From NCBI GenBank assembly GCA_016931965.1, contig JAFGDT010000086.1, forward strand, positions 1-64,000: a stretch of DNA of 64,000 nucleotides, written 5' to 3'. The position numbers were made by a program, and so were the translations under genes. The notes below the pieces were generated by a model. That model had not been told where the DNA came from, searched no databases, and worked only from the letters and a program-made list of their open reading frames with translations. Numbering within the stretch: position 1 is the first letter of the stretch; every line of letters starts with the position of its first letter. Source of the DNA: a bacterium (GTDB lineage: Bacteria > Zhuqueibacterota > QNDG01 > DSAB01). Of the stretch, positions 1 to 8,096 are shown piece by piece.

Positions 1-2684
1 GGAATATTCACACGATAGACTACACCGGATTGAACAGTATACAATGAAGCATCTCCCACATTCTCCCATTGACCATTATCGTATTTGGCCGTGATGATCC
101 ATCTCTGTGTTGAAGGAAACCACTTGTAAACACGGTCACAATTCGTACCATCCGAAGAAATATCCCCACCCAATTGTTTCGCTTCTGTGATGTTATGATC
201 CAATGCATATGCCGGTGGAAGGATAATCATGTTGTAATCCGTCCGCGTTTCATTGGAAACGAGTGAAAACTGGGGATCATCAATGACTTCTCCAACAATG
301 GTCCAAACAAAATCACCACTTGGAATATTAACACGATAAGGAACACCGTATTCAACAGTATAAAGAGATGCATCCCCTACATTCTCCCACTGACCATTAT
401 CATATTTAGCCGTGATGATCCATCTCTGCGTTGAAGAAAACCACTTGTAAACACGATCACAGGTCGATCCATCAGTCGATATGCTTTCACCAATTTCCTT
501 TGCTTCTGTCATGCTGTTGTTCAAAAACAGATTCATCATGCTGTAATCTGTTCGTGTGTCATTCGAAATTAATTCGAAATCAAATTCACCAACCCGATCG
601 GAAACATCGCTCTCATTCGTTCCATCGATTGAAGTGACCACATAGAAATAATGGGTTTCCGGATCGCCGACCACATCGTCCGTATCTGTCCACTGAACAC
701 CGTCGGTTCCGGGATCCCCATCCGTAATCCCGGTTGCAACTCGGTTGGTGCCACCTGTTTTATCCGGAGTAAAGTAGGCTGTTGTATCACGATAAACATT
801 GTAGCCTGTTGCATCGGAAACAGCATCCCATGTCAATTCAAGATGGTCCGAATCCTCAATGATAATGGAGTTGATATCAGGAGGATCGAGTTCCGAAGTG
901 GTCAAATCGGTAATGTCCCGCGATAATCCCAACTTATCGTATGTATTTCGTGATTTAATCCTGAAATGGTATTCTGTGTCTGCAGTCAATCCGGTCAGCT
1001 CAACCGAATGGGAAGTGGTCAGCGTTTCATCCCGTTCCGTTTCAAAACCATAATCATCCGTTTCACCATATTCGATTTGAGAATCGGACAGCACATCCGT
1101 ATCCCAGGTGATTGTGGCACTGCTCGGAGTCACATCGGTCACAGCAATGTTTGAGATGAGCGGATAATCTCCATACGTATATCCGCCCGGAGAGTAGTAA
1201 TTCCAGTTCTGTTTGAGGTGAACATAGAGCGGATCGTCCCATTTGTTGGGTTTTGGCTGATTGAGATTGACCTCCTCATTCCAATAGACTTTGATTTTAC
1301 CATCATTCACATCATAGACGATAACCTCTTCCCGGCTATCACCAGATACATCCGCCACATAAATAACCCCTGCAGCTACAGGAGAATCAACCGTTGTCCA
1401 TACAGCCTGACCGGTTATGGCATCAAAAACACCGACATTTCCCAACACATGTCTGGCTGTGGCTGCAATATATTCCTTCTTGGTGCCGAACCAATCAATC
1501 GTCCAGATAATTTCAAGTCCTTCTCCATTGCCATTTTCATGTGTATTAAAACCTGCCGGCAATACATCTGCTGTGGCGTAGTGAGCAAATTCATTCCCCG
1601 CATAATCAAACACCCAGGGGTGCTGGGAAACCGTTCCGCCAAATCTAGATCTGCACCAAACTTCACTGTGCATCCTCGTTGCATCAAAGTTACCTACAGC
1701 TGTATTCTGTGGCTCTCTCTCCGATTGAACGGTAAAAAGAGTTGTTTCTTTTCTCCATGTCAATCCATCTTTTGAAAGTAAAGTGGTGTGCCAATCGGTT
1801 CCACCATACCAGTCTTCTTCTGTAACAACCCATTCGATACCCGGTAAATCGGGTCGAATATCACCCACACTGACCGCATCCAAATGATCCACAAATCCAT
1901 CTCCATAATTCACTCCAATCCAGTTCGTATTATAGCCAAGCGAGACAAGTGTACCATCATCATCTATCATATTGCCGCCGATGACTTCATCTTTCCCATC
2001 TCCATCCACATCAGCGCAGAGGAATGACCCATGGGCTTGTCCCCAGTAGCCTTCGTAAATCGTTGAAAAAGTACCGCCTCCGGTATTCGCGTCTTGTTCA
2101 ACCCGCCAAATTTCAGCCTGTGTATCCATCCGAATGGCAATAACGGTTCTATTGATATAGTAACCGGGATTTGAATCCAATGCATGCATTGTTTGTACAA
2201 CAATATCCCGGTCTCCTTCGCCTCTGATATTGGCTATGGCAATGTGACCTGCCCGTTGATTGGACCCGACACTGATATTAATCGTTCCCTCTTGATTGCC
2301 GTTTGATCCATTGAAGATAACAACCTGATTGGAATTGTTCAAGGCCACAATCTCTACTTGACCGTCATCGTCAATATCTGCAGCGCCAAATTTGGTACCA
2401 TGGTTGACTATTTCAAAAATGGGATAGGAAATAGCGACATTCCAGAGAGGGGATCCATCGTGTGCGTAAACGTAAAGTTTTGTATCTGAACGAAATGTAT
2501 AATCGAGCAGCATATCACCATCCAGATCAGCGACAAAAATATTGTCACCATAACCATAGACACCTTCCGCAACCGAAAAACAAAAGGGATTGGTATCATA
2601 ATCGGGGAAAGAACTCCCCTCACTGAGATCGGGCAACAGAAGCACCCTAATGACTAAAAGGAGGAATATTCTTTTAATAACCAT
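1..2684 (-). CDS. Large secreted FG-GAP/VCBS and fibronectin-III protein, partial
   Basis: The frame is open from the ATG at 2684 to the window edge (894 codons, no stop), so the C-terminus is outside. Residues 1-24 are a signal peptide (MVIKRIFLLLVIRVLLLP start). About residues 40-490 hold FG-GAP/VCBS-like blades with calcium-loop motifs (ADLDGDM, ADIDDDGQVE, ADVDGDGKDE). Two fibronectin type III-like domains follow (about 505-600 and 600-700), then two tandem copies of a 107-residue module (321-bp period, near-identical around YKWF-STQRWIITAKYDNGQW). Such propellers usually serve in adhesion or carbohydrate binding at the surface; the true role is unknown. The start is uncertain because the AGGA lies directly against the ATG. 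A sorting tail like that of the protein at 61297-64000 may lie beyond the edge. Confidence 0.85.
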   Translation of the reverse strand, partial: MVIKRIFLLLVIRVLLLPDLSEGSSFPDYDTNPFCFSVAEGVYGYGDNIFVADLDGDMLLDYTFRSDTKLYVYAHDGSPLWNVAISYPIFEIVNHGTKFGAADIDDDGQVEIVALNNSNQVVIFNGSNGNQEGTINISVGSNQRAGHIAIANIRGEGDRDIVVQTMHALDSNPGYYINRTVIAIRMDTQAEIWRVEQDANTGGGTFSTIYEGYWGQAHGSFLCADVDGDGKDEVIGGNMIDDDGTLVSLGYNTNWIGVNYGDGFVDHLDAVSVGDIRPDLPGIEWVVTEEDWYGGTDWHTTLLSKDGLTWRKETTLFTVQSEREPQNTAVGNFDATRMHSEVWCRSRFGGTVSQHPWVFDYAGNEFAHYATADVLPAGFNTHENGNGEGLEIIWTIDWFGTKKEYIAATARHVLGNVGVFDAITGQAVWTTVDSPVAAGVIYVADVSGDSREEVIVYDVNDGKIKVYWNEEVNLNQPKPNKWDDPLYVHLKQNWNYYSPGGYTYGDYPLISNIAVTDVTPSSATITWDTDVLSDSQIEYGETDDYGFETERDETLTTSHSVELTGLTADTEYHFRIKSRNTYDKLGLSRDITDLTTSELDPPDINSIIIEDSDHLELTWDAVSDATGYNVYRDTTAYFTPDKTGGTNRVATGITDGDPGTDGVQWTDTDDVVGDPETHYFYVVTSIDGTNESDVSDRVGEFDFELISNDTRTDYSMMNLFLNNSMTEAKEIGESISTDGSTCDRVYKWFSSTQRWIITAKYDNGQWENVGDASLYTVEYGVPYRVNIPSGDFVWTIVGEVIDDPQFSLVSNETRTDYNMIILPPAYALDHNITEAKQLGGDISSDGTNCDRVYKWFPSTQRWIITAKYDNGQWENVGDASLYTVQSGVVYRVNI

Positions 2685-2903
2685 TCCTATATTTCTTGGC
2701 TCTCATAATATACAAAACGATGGATAAATAATCAAAATTTGAACCAAAAAAAAGAGAGGTCAATTCAATTAAAAAAATGAAGGGATATGACTTTGTTTAT
2801 TATAAATATGAAGCTCTTTAAATTGATCGAATAAGAAAATGATGCATTAAAAAAAATGAAGAAAAATGCCCCTATCTGGGAAAATTTTTCTATCCAATTG
2901 GAT

Positions 2904-2938
2904 AAAAAAGGCCGCTGAAACAGTTGCCCCAGCGACCG
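2904..2938 (-). terminator. Intrinsic terminator-like hairpin
   Basis: Read on the minus strand, the stem GGTCGCTG pairs with CAGCGGCC (one G-T pair) around an 11-12 base loop and runs straight into six T residues. It lies about 220 bases upstream of the FG-GAP start and no gene precedes it, so it would end either a small RNA or the leader of that gene. Confidence 0.5.
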
Positions 2939-3360
2939 TAGGAGGAGTAGAGACAATAGAGGATAGTTTTAAAGTTTTTTATTTAAGAATTTTCTCTTTT
3001 GAAAATGAATGTTTTATTCCTTGTGAGATTCTCTCTTGATACCCCATAATTGGATTCATTTTCGTCACAAGCATTTTTTTGCCACGAAAGATAGTGATGA
3101 CTATATCTAAATTGAAGCGCAATTGTTATGCCAAATTAAGTTCATTTTACAGCCCATTCCAACACATTGCAAGTAATTGTTATTACACAACCAAATAGTG
3201 TACAAATCAAGAAGGTCAAATGGATCATCTTTTTACTTGGATGATTTTTGATCATACAGGCCGGATATCATCTGTTTATTAAAGATATTCAATCGATTTT
3301 AAACCTGCCATCCCTTTGAACAGCTTGTATTTTTTAGGAAAAATAGCAACGGATTCATTT

Positions 3361-3375
3361 TGGCACGGAAATTGA
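3361..3375 (+). promoter_or_regulatory. Sigma54-type (-24/-12) promoter candidate
   Basis: TGGCACGGAAATTGA matches the RpoN consensus TGGCACG-N4-TTGC at every fixed position except the last (A for C), with correct GG-to-GC-element spacing. It points toward the zinc-finger gene 200 bases downstream. A match at a core position is missing, so this remains a candidate. Confidence 0.35.
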
Positions 3376-3575
3376 GCCGCTCATCTTCAAATTTTATTTG
3401 CCCAATAAAACAAATATCATTATTTTTACCAAAATGTGTATTAATTTTATGTAACAACTCAATAATTCATCACGTACAAAAAGACCGATATGGCTCTGTC
3501 TATTGGGGAACAAATAGATAAACACCAACGTATAGTCAATTAAAATTGGTAACTGCACAACGTTTGGAGAGAACA

Positions 3576-3788
3576 ATGAAAAGAAAAATCTATTGTGAAA
3601 TATGTGGTGCTCTTATTCCCCCAGAACGACTGGAGGCGCTGCCCGGCACAACTTCCTGTGTCAAATGCAGTCAGACAAAACCCTATTCCGAAGCCGAAGC
3701 GCTCGGTATTTTAGATCCTGAAGATCTGGAGGAAAATCGGCTGAATGTTGAAGATTTTGAAGATAGCGAAAACGAATTGTTTCCGTAA
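3576..3788 (+). CDS. DksA/TraR-type C4 zinc-finger protein
   Basis: A 70-residue protein. Residues 1-30 carry a four-cysteine finger (CEICGALIPPERLEALPG then CVKC) typical of the DksA/TraR C-terminal zinc finger, which in larger relatives helps the protein sit in the RNA polymerase secondary channel. The coiled-coil arm of DksA is absent; the remainder is an acidic tail (about residues 45-70). The start is the ATG at 3576 because GGAGAG lies six bases upstream; a TTG 30 bases earlier has no such site. It stands alone on the plus strand behind a long gap with a sigma54-like site. Role unknown beyond probable zinc binding. Confidence 0.8.
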   Translation: MKRKIYCEICGALIPPERLEALPGTTSCVKCSQTKPYSEAEALGILDPEDLEENRLNVEDFEDSENELFP

Positions 3789-4004
3789 TTTGGGCGTGTG
3801 ACTGATATCCATTGTGACATCTCCCATGGGGAGATTGACCAATCTGATACCTTCACACAGTATGATATGATGCAAATTCATAACACTTCCTTTTATATCA
3901 AATTCTTTTTTTAAAATTATTGTTTATATCAATTTTTCTTTGATTTTCCTTTCATTATTTCTTACATTTTGTTGATAAGATATGCATCGACAGAAAGGAA
4001 ATGA

Positions 4005-4571
4005 ATGAAATACCAAACTGTCTATTTTGAGAAACCTGGACCTGAGAATACGAATGATACACTGAAACTGGTCCAAGAATGGGCAAACATGTTAAACATT
4101 CAGCATATTGTTATAGCGACAACCACAGGTAAAACAGGTATCCAAGCTCTGAAATTGTTGAAATCACACCACGTAATTATCGTCACCCATTCAACAGGAT
4201 TCGCACAGGAAAATGAACAGGAGTTATCACCCGAATTTAAAGATCAAATCGAATCAATGGGAAGCACGATTCTAACCTGTCCGCACGCATTTGGCGGTAT
4301 CGGTCGCGCAGTAAGACTGAAGTATAAAACCTATGAGCTCGATGACATTGTTGCAAGCACACTCCGCCTTCTTGGTCAAGGTTCTAAAGTGGCTGTCGAA
4401 ATTGCGCTCATGGCTGCCGATTCGGGTTTGATTCAAACAGATAAAGATATTATTGCTGTGGGAGGAACCAATCATGGTGCCGATACAGCTCTGGTGATCA
4501 AACCTTCCAATGTGGGCCGTTTCTTTGATCTTCGAATCCGTGGATTTCTCTGCAAACCCTGGGATTTTTAA
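4005..4571 (+). CDS. Stand-alone pyruvate-kinase C-terminal (alpha/beta) domain protein
   Basis: 188 residues with the fold signature of the pyruvate kinase C-terminal domain but no catalytic barrel: an N-terminal helix, the segment HIVIATTTGKTG, a central IIVTHSTGFA strand and a glycine-rich end (IAVGGTNHGADTALVIKPSN). In pyruvate kinase this domain binds the allosteric effector; stand-alone copies occur in archaea and various bacteria and their function is not established. AAAGGA lies five bases before the ATG. It has no close partner: the next gene starts 77 bases downstream. Confidence 0.75.
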   Translation: MKYQTVYFEKPGPENTNDTLKLVQEWANMLNIQHIVIATTTGKTGIQALKLLKSHHVIIVTHSTGFAQENEQELSPEFKDQIESMGSTILTCPHAFGGIGRAVRLKYKTYELDDIVASTLRLLGQGSKVAVEIALMAADSGLIQTDKDIIAVGGTNHGADTALVIKPSNVGRFFDLRIRGFLCKPWDF

Positions 4572-4648
4572 TTAAAAAAACAGTCTTTTATTACGTTGAT
4601 TCATTAACAAACATCCATGGACAAAAAAACGGAGGAGAATAGGATCAA

Positions 4649-4939
4649 GTGAGAAGAACAATTCCCATTTTGTGCTTTATTTGCATCATTATCCTAATTA
4701 TCTGTGGATGTGGACCTGCCATTGTAATGACCAGACCCCCAGCTTCTAGGACAGAAGTGAGACCGGTAAAACCCTATGCCAATGCAGTCTGGATAGACGG
4801 ATATTGGAAATGGTCGGGTGGGAGGTATGTTTGGGTGTTAGGTTACTGGACCCAGTCCCGTCCTGGCAAAACATGGATTCCCGGTTACTGGCAGCAAAAA
4901 GGCAGGGGATGGGGATGGGTTAAAGGACATTGGAGATAA
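4649..4939 (+). CDS. WXXGXW-repeat lipoprotein
   Basis: 96 residues starting at GTG, chosen because GGAGGAG lies 11 bases upstream. A hydrophobic signal ends in a lipobox-like ICGC, so the mature N-terminal cysteine would be lipidated. The mature part carries three to four copies of a W-x-x-G-x-W motif (WIDGYWKW, WVLGYWTQ, WIPGYWQQ, WVKGHW), matching the YXWXXGXW repeat family of small envelope lipoproteins of unknown function. It lies just upstream of the S9 peptidase, 57 bases apart. Confidence 0.8.
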   Translation: MRRTIPILCFICIIILIICGCGPAIVMTRPPASRTEVRPVKPYANAVWIDGYWKWSGGRYVWVLGYWTQSRPGKTWIPGYWQQKGRGWGWVKGHWR

Positions 4940-4996
4940 GTTTTCCAAATCGTTATGCATATTTTTCCCCTATACTAAGCGAAATTGGAGGAATAA

Positions 4997-7024
4997 ATGA
5001 GGAGAATCTTGTTTATTATTTGGTTATCCTTTTTACTTTCTCATTCTGTCATTGCCCAGAGAAGAGCAATTACGGTTGAAGATCTGTGGTCTTTACGTCG
5101 GGTGAACGCTTTTGCACTCTCACCAGATGGTCAATGGATTGCTTATACACTGATACAATATAAAATGGAGAAAAATACACGAGACACCGATATCTATCTG
5201 GTCAATAGCAAAGGGGGATTGGCTCGTCAATTGACCACACATCCTGCAAATGATGAAAAGCCCCGCTGGAGTCCAGATGGATCCCTTTTATCTTTTATAT
5301 CCACTCGTGACGGTCTTCCACAAATCTACACCATTTCTATGGAAGGTGGCGAAGCCCAAAAAATTTCCGACATTCCGACGGGTGTCGATGATTTTATTTG
5401 GTCTCCGGATGGCAAATATTATGCGTTTACATCCACTATTTATCCAGATGCAGCCAATTTGGATTCCAGTGCCATAATGGATCGTCAACGCTTGGACAGT
5501 CAGGTACAAGCTCGGCTTATTGATCACCTCCTCTACAGACACTGGGACCGATGGCTTGAGGGCAAACGGAGTCATCTTTTTGTAATGTCTTCAACAGGAG
5601 GCAGATATTGGGATGTTACACCTGGAGACTTCGACACGCCCCCGATCAGTTTGGGAAGCAATTATGATTTTACATTTTCACCAGACAGCAAAGAGATCGC
5701 TTTCGTACGGAACATCGATCCAGTCACAGCCATTTCGACAAACAACGATATTTTCACTATCTCTGTGGAAGGGGGAACCATACATAGAGTGACTCGGAAT
5801 CTGGCCAATGACAACTATCCTGTCTATTCTCCGGACGGTCGATATATCGCTTACCGTGCCATGCGTCGGCCGGGATTTGAATCCGACCAGTACGACTTGA
5901 TGCTCTATGATCGGGAAACAGGCAACATCCAGAATCTGACAGAACAATTTGATCTCGACATTGAAGAAATCATTTGGGAACCTTCGTCGGATAAAATCTA
6001 TTTCAGCACTGTGGATCAGGGAAGAGTCGTTATTTTTTCTGTAGAAATCAAGAACGATAAAATTAAAGGCGTAGTCCTTACAGGAAGCAATACCAATATT
6101 CGGATTGATCCGGAGGGAAACACACTCTATTTTATCCGAACATATATCAATCTTCCACACGATATTTATCGATGTGACAGAAATGGAGAAGACTGCTTTC
6201 AATTGACTTTCATCAACCAGGATCTTCTCAGTCAGCTGCAGATGAACAGCCTAAATGATTTCTGGTACCCCAGTTTTGACAATAAAATTGTTCATGGATT
6301 TACTCTGAATCCCCCTTTCTTTGATCCTGCAAAACGGTATCCTGCCATCCTGTTAATTCACGGAGGACCACAGGGAGCCTGGTTGGATGAATTTCACTAT
6401 CGCTGGAATGCACAGATGTTTGCTTCTCGTGGATATGTTGTCATCATGATGAATATTCGGGGATCGAAAGGATACGGCCAGGAGTTCTGTTTTGCGGTAT
6501 CGGAAGACTGGGGAGGAACACCTTATCGAGACCTGATGTTCGGCCTGGATTATGTTTTGAAAAAATATCCCTATATCCAGCCAGATCACATTGCAGCCGC
6601 TGGGGCTTCGTATGGGGGGTATATGATCAACTGGATTGCCGGTCAGACCGATCGTTTCGAGGCCCTGGTGTCGCACAGCGGTGTCAGCAATCTATCATCC
6701 TTATATGGATCGACCGAGGAACTCTGGTTCCCGGAGTGGGAGTTTGACGGTTCCCTTTACGAAAACAGCAAATTGTATGAAAAATGGTCTCCGCTGCAGT
6801 ATGCGAAAAACTTTACAACACCCACGTTGGTGATTCACGGTCAGCAGGATTTTCGCGTCCCTGTCGAACAGGGACTCCAGATGTTTACCGCCCTCCAGAG
6901 ACAGAATGTCCCCTCCAAACTGCTCTACTTTCCGGACGAAGGCCATTTTATCAATAAACCCCAGAATGCCTGCTTATGGTGGAACACGGTCCTTGGCTGG
7001 ATTGACCAATGGATAAGACAGTAG
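4997..7024 (+). CDS. Exported S9-family serine peptidase (acylaminoacyl/dipeptidyl type)
   Basis: 675 residues. Residues 1-20 are a signal peptide ending near VIAQ. Residues about 30-390 form a TolB/DPP-like beta-propeller (repeated SPDGxxIAY blades), and about 410-675 the alpha/beta-hydrolase domain. The catalytic triad can be read directly: Ser538 in GASYGGYM, Asp618 in GQQDFRVP and His650 in DEGHF; the oxyanion segment LLIHGGPQG is also present. The family cleaves short peptides, often in the periplasm of bacteria using amino acids. GGAGGAATAA precedes the ATG. Length is usual for S9C enzymes. The exact peptide specificity cannot be told. Confidence 0.92.
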   Translation: MRRILFIIWLSFLLSHSVIAQRRAITVEDLWSLRRVNAFALSPDGQWIAYTLIQYKMEKNTRDTDIYLVNSKGGLARQLTTHPANDEKPRWSPDGSLLSFISTRDGLPQIYTISMEGGEAQKISDIPTGVDDFIWSPDGKYYAFTSTIYPDAANLDSSAIMDRQRLDSQVQARLIDHLLYRHWDRWLEGKRSHLFVMSSTGGRYWDVTPGDFDTPPISLGSNYDFTFSPDSKEIAFVRNIDPVTAISTNNDIFTISVEGGTIHRVTRNLANDNYPVYSPDGRYIAYRAMRRPGFESDQYDLMLYDRETGNIQNLTEQFDLDIEEIIWEPSSDKIYFSTVDQGRVVIFSVEIKNDKIKGVVLTGSNTNIRIDPEGNTLYFIRTYINLPHDIYRCDRNGEDCFQLTFINQDLLSQLQMNSLNDFWYPSFDNKIVHGFTLNPPFFDPAKRYPAILLIHGGPQGAWLDEFHYRWNAQMFASRGYVVIMMNIRGSKGYGQEFCFAVSEDWGGTPYRDLMFGLDYVLKKYPYIQPDHIAAAGASYGGYMINWIAGQTDRFEALVSHSGVSNLSSLYGSTEELWFPEWEFDGSLYENSKLYEKWSPLQYAKNFTTPTLVIHGQQDFRVPVEQGLQMFTALQRQNVPSKLLYFPDEGHFINKPQNACLWWNTVLGWIDQWIRQ

Positions 7025-7052
7025 TAACTTCTGAAAAATACTTTTTCACATT

Positions 7053-7140
7053 TTGTCATCCCGAACTTGTTTCTGGATCTCAATTCTATCGGTCCTAAAA
7101 CAAGACTGAAATGAATGTAACACAAGGTTCGGAACGACAT
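7053..7140. repeat. 88-bp element with degenerate inverted ends
   Basis: The left end (7053-7070, containing GTCATCCCGAAC) is an imperfect inverted copy of the right end (7122-7140, containing GTTCGGAACGAC). The word GTCATCCCGAAC recurs at 18699-18710. No reading frame. It looks like a small non-coding repeat between the S9 peptidase and smr genes. Confidence 0.5.
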
Positions 7141-7198
7141 AATTTTTCAACTCAATCCAATTTTCCAGAAGTTTCAGATAATAAACCTACACATCAAT

Positions 7199-7489
7199 AT
7201 GAAGAAAGAACATGAAATTCCCGAAGGTATTCCGCAACGCATTGTGGTCACCGACACACTGGACCTTCACGGTTTTTTCCCCGAACAGGTGAAGGAAATC
7301 GTTCAGGACTTTATTGAGAATGCGCTTGAATTAAAATTGAAACAGGTTAAAATCATACACGGAAAGGGAAAAAGCCGGTTAAAATTTGAAGTCTATCAGG
7401 TTCTAAAAAACCATCCTCAGATTATTCATTTTTCAGATTCAGCCCCGGAATCAGGAGGCTGGGGAGCAACAATTGTGGAGTTAAAATAA
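7199..7489 (+). CDS. Smr-domain protein
   Basis: 96 residues, essentially one Smr domain: LDLHG at about residue 22, HGKGKSRLK near 60 and the closing GWGATIVEL. Smr domains (as at the C-terminus of MutS2) nick or bind branched or single-stranded DNA or RNA. Here the domain is free-standing, with no MutS-type ATPase nearby. The ATG lacks a clear ribosome-binding site. The function in this organism, DNA recombination control or RNA cleavage, cannot be decided from sequence. Confidence 0.82.
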   Translation: MKKEHEIPEGIPQRIVVTDTLDLHGFFPEQVKEIVQDFIENALELKLKQVKIIHGKGKSRLKFEVYQVLKNHPQIIHFSDSAPESGGWGATIVELK

Positions 7490-7539
7490 AAAATTTTTAG
7501 TTTTGATTGACCTGTAATCTACCAACCATAAATAGAAAA

Positions 7540-8013
7540 ATGAGAAAACAAAATCAAGGGATAACCGACAGAAATGTGATTGAAGGGATTCTTTCAGAAT
7601 CGGAAATATGCAGAATGGCAATAATGGATAACGGCAAGCCCTATATTGTTCCGTTGAATTACGGATACAAAAACAACGCCATTTATATGCATTCTGCACC
7701 TGCAGGCAAGAAAATCGAACTTCTTAGAAAAAATAATCAAGTCTGCTTTGAGATAGAGCATAAAGTAAAAATAATAAAATCCGACGACCCATGTAAATGG
7801 TCAACGATGTACCGGTCAGTTGTCGGATACGGGGATGTTGAAATCATAACGGACCATGAACAGAAAAAGATGGGATTAGACATTATTATGGCCCACCATG
7901 GCAAGCACGGGGGAAACCAGTACGAAGAGAGATTGATGGATTTGCTCGTCATTTTAAAACTGAATATCACAGAAATGACGGGCAAACAATCCGAACATTG
8001 GATTGAAGATTGA
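7540..8013 (+). CDS. Pyridoxamine-5'-phosphate-oxidase-fold, NimA-like flavin-binding protein
   Basis: 157 residues from the ATG at 7540; a TTG start 33 bases earlier would add residues that do not look like the family. It has the split-barrel features of the NimA-like branch: an N-terminal helix, CRMAIMDNGKPYIVPLNYGY, then YMHSAPAGKKIELLRKN and a VCFEIE strand, with a conserved GYGDVEII segment. Members bind FMN or heme and include nitroimidazole reductases; most are uncharacterised. Encoded alone, 50 bases after smr. Confidence 0.78.
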   Translation: MRKQNQGITDRNVIEGILSESEICRMAIMDNGKPYIVPLNYGYKNNAIYMHSAPAGKKIELLRKNNQVCFEIEHKVKIIKSDDPCKWSTMYRSVVGYGDVEIITDHEQKKMGLDIIMAHHGKHGGNQYEERLMDLLVILKLNITEMTGKQSEHWIED

Positions 8014-8096
8014 ATCTTATAGAGTTGTCATGTGAATTGATCGTTTAAAATATCCTAAGCAATCAAATTTTCCCAAACAAAGAAAAGGAAAAAATA

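Larger units (their letters stand above)
2685..3575. other. Gene-free stretch, 890 bases
   Basis: AT-rich DNA between the divergent FG-GAP gene and the zinc-finger gene. The short reading frames here have no ribosome-binding site and no recognisable protein. It holds a minus-strand intrinsic terminator-like hairpin (2904-2938) and a sigma54-like site (3361-3375). No tRNA or known riboswitch fold was recognised. Confidence 0.6.

Noticed and set aside
1218-1775. 185-codon plus-strand frame
   Set aside because: Antisense to the FG-GAP gene, whose frame shows clear domains; low-complexity composition and no start signal.
2765-2956. Leucine-rich minus-strand frame through the terminator, like an attenuator leader peptide
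   Set aside because: It starts at TTG with no ribosome-binding site and the downstream gene has no link to leucine metabolism.
5678-6202. 174-codon minus-strand frame
   Set aside because: Antisense to the S9 peptidase propeller.
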